Shown here: piece by piece, positions 57,241-64,000 of the stretch | Layout: every line of letters begins with the position of its first letter | How positions within the stretch are numbered: position 1 is the stretch's first letter | NCBI GenBank assembly: GCA_017450485.1 | Contig: JAFSTN010000042.1 | Location: 1-64,000 of the forward strand | Direction: 5' to 3' | DNA: 64,000 bases | From: Lachnospiraceae bacterium | GTDB taxonomy: Bacteria; Bacillota; Clostridia; Lachnospirales; Lachnospiraceae | Translations under genes and position numbers: made by a program | Notes under the pieces: generated by a model | Database searches by the model: none | Told to the model about the DNA's origin: nothing | The model's input: only the letters and a program-made list of their open reading frames with translations

Positions 57241-58992
57241 TCAATCGCGTACTTTGATATGTACCTCGCGCAGCTGAAGTTCGGTCACTTCGTTGGGTGC
57301 GTTGCACATCAGATCCTGTCCGGACCCGCTCATCGGGAATGCGATAACCTCACGGATATTCTCCTCGTTCTTGAGCAGCATGATCATACGGTCCACACCG
57401 GGTGCCATACCTGCATGCGGAGGCGCTCCGAACTGGAATGCCTGATAAAGTGCTCCGAACTTGTTCTTCAGTACTTCCTCGTCATAGCCGGCGATCTTGA
57501 ATGCTTCCACCATGATCTCCATGTCATGGTTACGTACGGCACCGCTCGAGAGTTCCACACCGTTGCACACTATATCATACTGGTATGCGAGTATCGTCAG
57601 AGGATCCTCGTTCCTTAACGCATCGAGTCCGCCCTGAGGCATGGAGAAAGGATTGTGTGTAAATCCGATCTGCTTGGTCTCCTCATCGAGCTCGTACATC
57701 GGGAAGTCATTGATGTAGCAGAACCTGTATGCGTTCTTCTCAAGAAGGTCGAGGCGCACACCCAGCTCCTGTCTGATCTGACCTGCATAGAAGTTTGCCT
57801 TATCCTCCTTATCGGCGATAAAGAAGATCGTATCTCCGGCCTCCAGTGAAGCGAGGTCTCTGATCTCTCCCTTAAGCTCATCGGGAATGAACTTGTCGAT
57901 AGGTCCCTTGTATGTCATGTCTTCGGCAACTTCCAAATATCCGAGTCCGCCCATACCGATATCCTGTGCGAACTTGAGGAGTTTCTCATGGAAGCCCTTG
58001 GACATATCGGCATGTACCTTGATCGCACGTACGGTACGTCCCACAAAAGGCTTGAACGTGCACTTCTGGAAGAAGTCGGTCACATCTATGATGCGCAGAG
58101 GATTCCTTAAGTCGGGCTTATCCGTACCGAACTCAAGCATCGCCTGCTTATAGCTGTATATCGGATAAGGAGCTTCGGTGATCACGCTGCCCTCGGGAGC
58201 AAATTTCTTAAATGTCGATGTGAGTACCTGCTCGCCAACCGCGAATACATCCTCCTGAGTCGCATAGCTCATCTCGAAGTCGAGCTGATAGAACTCTCCG
58301 GGAGATCTGTCCGCTCTCGCGTCCTCATCTCTGAAGCACGGAGCGATCTGGAAATACTTGTCGAATCCCGATACCATCAGCAGCTGCTTGTACTGCTGAG
58401 GTGCCTGGGGCAGTGCATAGAACTTACCCTTAAAACGACGTGAAGGAACGATATAATCACGGGCTCCCTCGGGACTGGATGCGCACAGGATGGGAGTCTG
58501 TATCTCAACGAATCCCATCTCCTGCATCTGCTGTCTCAAATATGCGATCACTTCGGAACGGAACAGGATATTGTCGCGTACCTTGGGATTACGCAGATCC
58601 AGATATCTGTATTTCAGACGTACATCTTCACGGGTTTCTTTGGAAGTCTGTATTTCGAAAGGCAGCTGCTTGTAAACCTTACCGAGAACATCTATGCTCT
58701 TTGCCTCCAGCTCGATCGTACCGGTAGGTATCTTGGGGTTGTATGTTTCCTCATCCCTCTTCTCGATCGGGCCTTCTACCGAGATGCTCATCTCTCTGGC
58801 TAACCCAACAAGGAGCGACGTGTCACGCAGCACCACCTGAAGCACTCCATACATGTCACGCAGATCTATGAACGACACGCCGCCGTGGTCACGGATATTC
58901 TCAACCCATCCGGCTACACGCTTCGTCTCGCCGATATTGGCTTCACTCAAGCCTCCAATGTTAGTGTTGCGGTATTTGTTGTTAGGTGTCAT
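57241..58992 (-). CDS. aspS: Aspartyl-tRNA synthetase
   Basis: Attaches aspartate to tRNA-Asp and, if non-discriminating, to tRNA-Asn for GatCAB. 583 residues of the bacterial type: N-terminal OB-fold ([21 protein letters not shown]), class II motif 2 around [15 protein letters not shown], an inserted GAD domain (about 290-420) and motif 3 GMAPGVDRM. The neighbouring gatCAB genes suggest the non-discriminating form, but I cannot settle this from the sequence. Start at 58992, AAGGAT upstream. Confidence 0.95.
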   Translation of the reverse strand: MTPNNKYRNTNIGGLSEANIGETKRVAGWVENIRDHGGVSFIDLRDMYGVLQVVLRDTSLLVGLAREMSISVEGPIEKRDEETYNPKIPTGTIELEAKSIDVLGKVYKQLPFEIQTSKETREDVRLKYRYLDLRNPKVRDNILFRSEVIAYLRQQMQEMGFVEIQTPILCASSPEGARDYIVPSRRFKGKFYALPQAPQQYKQLLMVSGFDKYFQIAPCFRDEDARADRSPGEFYQLDFEMSYATQEDVFAVGEQVLTSTFKKFAPEGSVITEAPYPIYSYKQAMLEFGTDKPDLRNPLRIIDVTDFFQKCTFKPFVGRTVRAIKVHADMSKGFHEKLLKFAQDIGMGGLGYLEVAEDMTYKGPIDKFIPDELKGEIRDLASLEAGDTIFFIADKEDKANFYAGQIRQELGVRLDLLEKNAYRFCYINDFPMYELDEETKQIGFTHNPFSMPQGGLDALRNEDPLTILAYQYDIVCNGVELSSGAVRNHDMEIMVEAFKIAGYDEEVLKNKFGALYQAFQFGAPPHAGMAPGVDRMIMLLKNEENIREVIAFPMSGSGQDLMCNAPNEVTELQLREVHIKVRD

Positions 58993-59032
58993 TGCTTTCT
59001 TATCCTTCCTGATACGCCTGTCCGGCGTGTGT

Positions 59033-59917
59033 TTATATATCTATCTCCCCGGAGAAAACCTCCGTGGCAGGTCCTGTCATAAATACATGCGATGAGGGAT
59101 CACCGTCCCATTCAATGGTAAGCGTGCCGCCGAGAAGCTTCACATCCACTCTCGTATCACAAAAATCACGCACGATACATGCCACGGCACTCGCACAGGC
59201 TCCGGTCCCGCAGGCTAAAGTCTCTCCGGTTCCGCGCTCCCATACGCGCATATCGATATGGTTTCGATCCGTGACATGGACAAACTCTACATTGGTCCTG
59301 TTAGGGAAAAACGAATCTTTCTCTATCACCGGTCCTATGCCGTTCACATCCGCACTCTGAACATCATCCACAAAAGTGATCGCATGAGGATTGCCCATGG
59401 ATATACACATAAGCGCAACCTGTCGTGTCTCTCCCGTGAGGAAATCATTGATACCTATGTGAGCGGCAATGCATCCTCCGCGATCTATGCTCATGCCTCC
59501 CACATCTACGGGGATGAGTCTCGGATCAAAGATCGGTGCCCCCATATCCACGCGCACACGATCTGCCTTTCCACGTCCCTCGCCGTTCACATACAGTTTG
59601 ATATGCTTGATGCTTCCGGCGGAGATGATATCCATATCAGTCTTGTCCGTGAGTGCATGATCATATACATATTTGGCAACGCATCTGATACCGTTACCGC
59701 ACATTTCGGAGCGTGTGCCGTCGGCATTCCACATCTCCATTTCGAAGTCGGCAGCTTCGGAGGGATTGATAAAGATGACCCCGTCGCCTCCGATACCGGT
59801 GTGCCTGTCCGAGAGGCATCGTACAATATCGGGCTTGTCCGCTTCATCTATATGTTCACGGCCACCGTCCACATATACGTAGTCGTTGCCGCATCCATGC
59901 ATTTTCGTAAATCTCAT
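59033..59917 (-). CDS. dapF: Diaminopimelate epimerase
   Basis: Converts LL- to meso-diaminopimelate for lysine and peptidoglycan. 294 residues with N-terminal FTKMHGCGNDYV, the first catalytic Cys in SEMCGNGIRC and the second in ACGTGACAS. It is the first gene of the dapF-aspS-gatCAB run and has a good promoter. Confidence 0.96.
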   Translation of the reverse strand: MRFTKMHGCGNDYVYVDGGREHIDEADKPDIVRCLSDRHTGIGGDGVIFINPSEAADFEMEMWNADGTRSEMCGNGIRCVAKYVYDHALTDKTDMDIISAGSIKHIKLYVNGEGRGKADRVRVDMGAPIFDPRLIPVDVGGMSIDRGGCIAAHIGINDFLTGETRQVALMCISMGNPHAITFVDDVQSADVNGIGPVIEKDSFFPNRTNVEFVHVTDRNHIDMRVWERGTGETLACGTGACASAVACIVRDFCDTRVDVKLLGGTLTIEWDGDPSSHVFMTGPATEVFSGEIDI

Positions 59918-59973
59918 TTATCCGGATCCTGTCTTATATCGTTCTGTATATCCATTAACCCATAGACCTTAAA

Positions 59974-60002
59974 ATTATATACTTATTTATGTTCAAAATC
60001 AA
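59974..60002 (-). promoter_or_regulatory. Sigma-A promoter of dapF-aspS-gatCAB
   Basis: On the minus strand TTGATT, a 17-bp spacer and TATAAT. It shares its -35 region with the divergent pseF promoter. Confidence 0.8.
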
Positions 60003-60019
60003 TGGAATCGGCTTATAAT
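59992..60019 (+). promoter_or_regulatory. Sigma-A promoter of pseF
   Basis: TTCAAA, 16-bp spacer, perfect TATAAT (60014-60019); the leader is about 25 nt. It overlaps the divergent dapF promoter by 11 nt. Confidence 0.7.
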
Positions 60020-60049
60020 GAAGTGTAATATAAGTACGGAAGGATCGCT

Positions 60050-60739
60050 ATGAAAACACTCGCAATAATAACCGCCAGAGGCGGAAGCAAAAGAATACCC
60101 CGTAAGAATATCAGACCTTTTAACGGCAAGCCCATCATAGCATACTCGATAGAAGCAGCTATTGAGTCAGGTGTGTTTGATACCGTAATGGTATCCACCG
60201 ATGACGATGAGATAGCCGATACAGCAGTCAGATACGGGGCATCCGTCCCGTTTCGCAGAAGTGCGGCTACATCAGACGACCATGCCACGACCAGTGACGT
60301 ACTTGAAGAGGTTCTGAATGTTTATGCCGGACGGGGCGAGAAATACGAGATAGCAGCCTGTATATATCCTACCGCACCTTTTATCACCGCAAGCAGGCTG
60401 GGCGAGGCCGTAAACCTGCTGGCATCCTCCGAAGCCGACACACTGATGCCCGTTGTCAGGTATTCATATCCCCCTCAGAGAGCCTATGAAATCGAAGGTG
60501 GGATGCTTAAGTTCCGTGCGCCGGAATATATGGATGCGCGCAGTCAGGATCTGGTGCCCTGGTATCACGATGCCGGTCAGTTCTATATATTCAGGACGAA
60601 GAGATTTCTTAAGACACACCGCATCACCGCCGGGGAGATCATCCCCCTCGAGATATCGGATATGGAAGTGCAGGATATAGACACAGAGACAGACTGGACC
60701 CTCGCCGAGCTCAAGTACAGACTTCTGAATGAGCAATAA
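60050..60739 (+). CDS. pseF: Pseudaminic acid cytidylyltransferase
   Basis: Activates pseudaminic acid (or a related nonulosonic acid) with CTP for transfer to flagellin or surface glycan. 229 residues with the N-terminal nucleotide-binding ITARGGSKRIPRKNIRPF, FDTVMVSTDDDEIA, and the PseF-like CIYPTAPF and YHDAGQFYIF segments that distinguish it from NeuA. AAGGAT precedes the ATG. The other pse genes are not in the window. A link to flagella is inferred from the family and from the FliD-like gene at 8.5 kb. Confidence 0.85.
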   Translation: MKTLAIITARGGSKRIPRKNIRPFNGKPIIAYSIEAAIESGVFDTVMVSTDDDEIADTAVRYGASVPFRRSAATSDDHATTSDVLEEVLNVYAGRGEKYEIAACIYPTAPFITASRLGEAVNLLASSEADTLMPVVRYSYPPQRAYEIEGGMLKFRAPEYMDARSQDLVPWYHDAGQFYIFRTKRFLKTHRITAGEIIPLEISDMEVQDIDTETDWTLAELKYRLLNEQ

Positions 60740-60768
60740 AAAATTGTTTTCATTTTGATACAATCGGG

Positions 60769-60774
60769 TATAAT
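60769..60774 (+). promoter_or_regulatory. -10 box directly before the PilZ start codon
   Basis: TATAAT ends 6 nt before the ATG at 60781; a TTGTTTTC stretch about 17-19 bp upstream can act as -35. Transcription would start at the A of the ATG, and there is no Shine-Dalgarno site. Confidence 0.6.
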
Positions 60775-60780
60775 TTTCTT

Positions 60781-61428
60781 ATGTATGTGTACGAACATCC
60801 CACACAATCTCAGATAGAATTACGCGTCACGGTCGATGACACCCAACTCAACTTCGGAACTGAAATAATAGGATCGAGCGATAAATTCAAGGCAAATGCG
60901 GGTTTTCGCGTAGACTGTAAACCCGTCATCATGGACGGAAAAAAGATCAGATTCGGAAAGCATGCGGTTACATTGTTTATCCATAATCCGAATGACAGCC
61001 GTGTCTATAAATATCCCGTGACAGCCACCGCCACAGCCGAGATGGGGACGATCCAGTGCTTCTATAGTACGACCAATGCCAAGCCGGAGAATTTCAGAGG
61101 CGCTTTCAGGGTTCCCTGTAATTATGACTCCTCCATCAAGATCGGCGGCAGGAGCATAGAAGGCATCACTCACGACCTGTCATTCTCGGGAGCAGCCTAC
61201 ATATTCACATCCAAGGATGCACAGGCACATGAAGGCGACCAGCTGCTGGCTACGGTACGTGACAAAGCCAACAAGCCATATAAGATGGACGGGAAAATCG
61301 TCCGGGTAGTGGAGGATTTCAATCCCGGTTTTACGCTCATCGGTGTACAGTTCAATGAAGGTGTCGACATGCATGAGCTGGTCACCAAAGCCCAGTTGGA
61401 TCAGATAAAGAAACTCAGACGTTCATAA
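60781..61428 (+). CDS. PilZ-domain c-di-GMP receptor
   Basis: A 215-residue cytoplasmic protein. The N-terminal half (about 1-105) is a YcgR-N-like beta domain. The C-terminal half is a PilZ domain with both ligand motifs: RGAFR (RxxxR, about 110) and DLSFSG (D/NxSxxG, about 133). In this family c-di-GMP binding changes flagellar motor or exopolysaccharide activity. The ATG has no ribosome site and lies 6 nt after a -10 box, suggesting a leaderless mRNA. Its 3' end overlaps the decarboxylase gene by 14 nt, tail to tail. Confidence 0.88.
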   Translation: MYVYEHPTQSQIELRVTVDDTQLNFGTEIIGSSDKFKANAGFRVDCKPVIMDGKKIRFGKHAVTLFIHNPNDSRVYKYPVTATATAEMGTIQCFYSTTNAKPENFRGAFRVPCNYDSSIKIGGRSIEGITHDLSFSGAAYIFTSKDAQAHEGDQLLATVRDKANKPYKMDGKIVRVVEDFNPGFTLIGVQFNEGVDMHELVTKAQLDQIKKLRRS

Positions 61429-62539
61429 ACTTCATAAAGCTGCGCTTATTATCCGCAGCGGACTCTTTCGGCCTGCCAAGGTCAGCTCTTGCTCCCAGGG
61501 CAACCATTATCTCTATCAGGACCGGTCCGGGGTCACTGCAGATGACATCACGGATACCTGTCAGTTCTTCCATGGTACGCGCCCTGTACGAAGCGCGATA
61601 TCCCAAACTCTTTGCAACCTCGCTTATGTCTATCTGTCCGCAAGCGGTGGGCATGCCTCCCACCGACTCGTGCGCCATGTTGTTGATCACGATATGAACC
61701 ATATTCTCCGGTGCATTGCATGCCATGAAAGCCGATGATCCCATGTGCATCAAATAGGCACCGTCACCGTCTATGCACACCACTCTGCGTCCGGGGCTGC
61801 CCGATGCCACGCCGAAAGCGATCATCGAAGCATGTCCCATTCCTCCCACGGTCATGAACAGATTATCATGATCTCCGTAGATGGCATCGGACTGTTCGTA
61901 CAATTCTCTGGATATTTTCCCGGTAGTGGAGATTATCGCGGTTTCCCTCGGAAGCATCTTCAGCAGTTCACCCAGTACTTCCTCACGGATCAGGGTATTT
62001 CCATTATCCCATTTGTATTTCTCTTCTTTTTCAAAGGTTCCCTTTTTGACCACAATAGCATACTGACGCTCTGCAGCAAGCTCATGACCGGCAGTCTCAA
62101 GTATCCGGTTCATTTCTTCGTCAGTTGTATCCGCATCGATCACGGTGTAGCTGACGCCCATGAGTTTCAGCATATCCAGAGTGATCTTTCCTTGGTATAC
62201 ATGCTGAGGTTCATCATGCACTCCGGGCTCTCCGCGCCATCCTATGATGAAGAGCATGGGCACTCCGTATACGTCTTCATTGGCCAACGAAGCCAGCGGA
62301 TTGATGATATTTCCTTCGCCGGAATTCTGCATATATACACATGCAGGGTGACCTGTCGATAGATATGTACCTATCGCCAGACCGACAGCCGCGCCTTCAT
62401 TTGCCGTCACATAATGACTGATACCGCCCTTATAACCGTTCAGCCCGTCACAGAATTGAGTCAATGTCGAATCGGGCACTCCGGTGAAGGTCGTGATATT
62501 CATTTTACGAAGCTCATTAAGCAGATATGATGCTTTCAT
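61415..62539 (-). CDS. aepY: Phosphonopyruvate decarboxylase
   Basis: Thiamin-diphosphate enzyme that decarboxylates phosphonopyruvate to phosphonoacetaldehyde, the irreversible step drawing PEP into phosphonates. 374 residues, the length of the family. The N-terminal FTGVPDSTL and TANEGAAVGLAIG (cofactor-activating Glu), QNSGEGNIINPL, and the ThDP/Mg site GDGAYLMHMGS ending in NN are visible. It overlaps the nucleotidyltransferase start by 23 nt and follows PEP mutase. Confidence 0.93.
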   Translation of the reverse strand: MKASYLLNELRKMNITTFTGVPDSTLTQFCDGLNGYKGGISHYVTANEGAAVGLAIGTYLSTGHPACVYMQNSGEGNIINPLASLANEDVYGVPMLFIIGWRGEPGVHDEPQHVYQGKITLDMLKLMGVSYTVIDADTTDEEMNRILETAGHELAAERQYAIVVKKGTFEKEEKYKWDNGNTLIREEVLGELLKMLPRETAIISTTGKISRELYEQSDAIYGDHDNLFMTVGGMGHASMIAFGVASGSPGRRVVCIDGDGAYLMHMGSSAFMACNAPENMVHIVINNMAHESVGGMPTACGQIDISEVAKSLGYRASYRARTMEELTGIRDVICSDPGPVLIEIMVALGARADLGRPKESAADNKRSFMKFMNV

Positions 62540-63215
62540 TGACTCTCCTCAATTCATCCGGGGTATCGATCTCCGTGATCTGCCCCTCTCGCACTTCTCT
62601 GATCCTCAGATCCAGCTTATCCAGATTGCGGTCAACGACTTCATCCCAGAACAGTTCATCACTGCCTTCGGAGCGGTACACCTCCTCGATGCATCTCCTG
62701 AGTATCAGCGAATCCTCGGCTGTGAAAAATGATACACCGACCATATTAAACGTATCCGTTCCGCCTTTTCCTACCCGGACTATACGGTCTCCTTTCATGT
62801 CGAAAACCCAGTCATCGGAAAAACCTTTCTGCATACGTCCGAAATAACAGGAATGAGTCAGCTTCTCTCCGAATATCGACGGATCGGAAATATACAGATC
62901 CGACTCACAGATAAATACATCGGAATCACCCAGAACTTCGCGGGCAGCATATATCGAGGATATGTTGTTCTTCACATTATAATCGTCGTTGGATATCAGA
63001 CGTACGTGATCATACTTTCTCGTCAGCGGTTCAAATGAATGACCCAGATATCCCGTAACGACATATATCTCATCCACCGGATAACCGCTGATCGCATCTA
63101 TGACGGTCTCGATCATCGACCGGTCTCCGACTTTCAATAAGGGCTTGGGACAGTTGTCGGTGAGCGGCCTCATCCTGCTGCCCAGTCCCGCAGCCATAAG
63201 TATCGCTTTAGTCAT
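62517..63215 (-). CDS. Sugar/phosphonate nucleotidyltransferase in the phosphonate cluster
   Basis: A 232-residue NTP-transferase with the signature MAAGLGSRMRPLT and NCPKPLLKV at the N-terminus, FICESDLYISD as the metal-binding acidic motif, and a choline-phosphate cytidylyltransferase (LicC)-like fold. Its place between PEP mutase and phosphonopyruvate decarboxylase points to a CTP:2-aminoethylphosphonate cytidylyltransferase (PntC), which activates aminoethylphosphonate for transfer to lipids or glycans; this is an inference. It starts 2 nt after the PEP mutase stop. Confidence 0.75.
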   Translation of the reverse strand: MTKAILMAAGLGSRMRPLTDNCPKPLLKVGDRSMIETVIDAISGYPVDEIYVVTGYLGHSFEPLTRKYDHVRLISNDDYNVKNNISSIYAAREVLGDSDVFICESDLYISDPSIFGEKLTHSCYFGRMQKGFSDDWVFDMKGDRIVRVGKGGTDTFNMVGVSFFTAEDSLILRRCIEEVYRSEGSDELFWDEVVDRNLDKLDLRIREVREGQITEIDTPDELRRVNESIISA

Positions 63216-63217
63216 TT

Positions 63218-64000
63218 TTACAGCTCATCTATCAATGTGATTATCTGTTTAATAGGCATCAGACGCTCATCGGCTTCATATGCCCTGTGATACTTGAGTA
63301 TATCTTTTGCAGTCCGTTCCATTGCGGGAAAAGCACTTCTGGTCAGCTGGTTTGCATATATTACGATATTGACGCCGTGAGAAGCAAGCTCGGCTTCCGT
63401 GATCGTATTGAACGAAGACGGAACAACCACTATGGGTGTCTCGCTGTCCTCCTGTCTGAATCTGTCACAGAACTCCAGTATCTCATCCGGTTCCTTGCGT
63501 CTGCTGTGTATCATTATGCCATCCGCTCCGGCTGCTACATAAGCACGGGCTCTGGTAAGGGCATCCTCCATTCCCTGATTCAGGATCAGACTCTCGATAC
63601 GTGCTATTATCATAAAATCATCCGTCAGCTGTACCTTTTTACCGGCTTTGATCTTTTCACAGAAATGCTCGACATCATCCTGTGTCTGCTCAACCTCGGT
63701 ACCAAAGAGTGAGTTCTTCTTAAGGCCTATCTTATCTTCGATAATGACGGCTGATACACCCATTTTCTCAAGAGTTCTGACCGTATATACAAAATGCTCC
63801 GCAAGTCCGCCCGTGTCCCCATCAAAGATTATGGGCTTGGTCGTAACTTCAGTGACATCATCTATAGTCCTGTATCTGGAAGTCATATCCACCAGTTCGA
63901 TATCAGGCTTTCCCTTTGCCGTGGAATCACAGAGCGAGCTTATCCACATGGCATCGAACTGGTCCAGTTCTCCGTCATGCTCCACTACGGTCTTCTCGGC
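63218..64000 (-). CDS. aepX: Phosphoenolpyruvate mutase, 5' end cut by the window
   Basis: Converts PEP to phosphonopyruvate, the first step of nearly all phosphonate synthesis. The visible 260 residues include FDGDTGG (metal-binding Asp) and the diagnostic EDKIGLKKNS (EDKxxxKxNS) loop that distinguishes PEP mutase from isocitrate-lyase relatives, plus IIARIESLI and ADGIMIHSRR. The frame stays open to base 64000, so the start lies outside; it may also carry an N-terminal domain there. It heads a run with the nucleotidyltransferase and aepY. Confidence 0.92.
   Translation of the reverse strand, partial: AEKTVVEHDGELDQFDAMWISSLCDSTAKGKPDIELVDMTSRYRTIDDVTEVTTKPIIFDGDTGGLAEHFVYTVRTLEKMGVSAVIIEDKIGLKKNSLFGTEVEQTQDDVEHFCEKIKAGKKVQLTDDFMIIARIESLILNQGMEDALTRARAYVAAGADGIMIHSRRKEPDEILEFCDRFRQEDSETPIVVVPSSFNTITEAELASHGVNIVIYANQLTRSAFPAMERTAKDILKYHRAYEADERLMPIKQIITLIDEL

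Overview
The window looks like a chromosomal segment of a motile, anaerobic, Gram-positive Lachnospiraceae-type Firmicute from a gut or rumen. Base composition is close to half G+C by eye. Gene content and order fit this: tig-clpP-clpX-lon-engB, rpmE-DUF1385-prmC, gatCAB beside aspS, an ECF vitamin-type transporter, a DUF4125/TPR protein, DUF6062- and DUF6106-like proteins, a secreted galactanase, and Shine-Dalgarno sites of the AAGGAGG type. The family assignment is an inference; no rRNA or tRNA gene is present to confirm it. Genes are dense, most lie on the minus strand, and many neighbours overlap by 4 nt.

Layout. 1-6.9 kb: non-coding left edge, then prmC, DUF1385 and rpmE (minus); a MATE pump (plus); and a zinc/cadmium resistance operon made of a small HMA protein, a P-type ATPase and an SmtB-like repressor, with a visible operator. 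6.9-9.4 kb: rho and a FliD-like gene behind a sigma-D-like promoter. 9.4-20.3 kb: one long minus-strand run from tig through clpP, clpX, lon, engB and a DHH phosphoesterase to a membrane TIR protein whose beta-propeller is split over two overlapping frames. 20.4-23.6 kb: CYTH triphosphatase and a TPR/DUF4125 protein. 23.6-31.8 kb: an ECF transporter running into metF, a free-standing methionine synthase activation domain, metH and a HAD phosphatase. 31.8-41.5 kb: lipoprotein GH53 galactanase, ferredoxin-containing aldo/keto reductase, UDP-galactopyranose mutase, holA, a GGDEF-Nudix fusion, a hairpin array, a small secreted protein, an alpha-amylase and a long inverted repeat. 41.5-53.9 kb: DUF6062, an autoregulated TetR with a YtxH protein, then guaB, GGDEF/EAL, purO, AICAR formyltransferase, glnS and DUF2225. 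53.9-60 kb: gatBAC, aspS, dapF. 60-64 kb: pseF, a PilZ protein, and a phosphonate cluster cut by the right edge.

Three themes stand out. (1) Cyclic di-GMP: a GGDEF-Nudix membrane protein, a GGDEF/EAL protein embedded between guaB and purO in a purine operon, and a PilZ receptor whose promoter implies a leaderless mRNA. (2) Split or rearranged metabolic enzymes: archaeal-type PurO plus a stand-alone AICAR formyltransferase instead of bifunctional PurH, and a methionine synthase whose reactivation domain is a separate gene, apparently co-transcribed with an ECF transporter. (3) Surface chemistry: PEP mutase, phosphonopyruvate decarboxylase and a nucleotidyltransferase suggest 2-aminoethylphosphonate decoration, next to a pseudaminic acid cytidylyltransferase likely tied to flagellin glycosylation. 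Several structured non-coding elements have no obvious assignment: the hairpin array at 39.4 kb, the long inverted repeat at 41.4 kb, the folded gatA-gatB spacer at 55.4 kb and a REP-like direct repeat at 27.0 kb.
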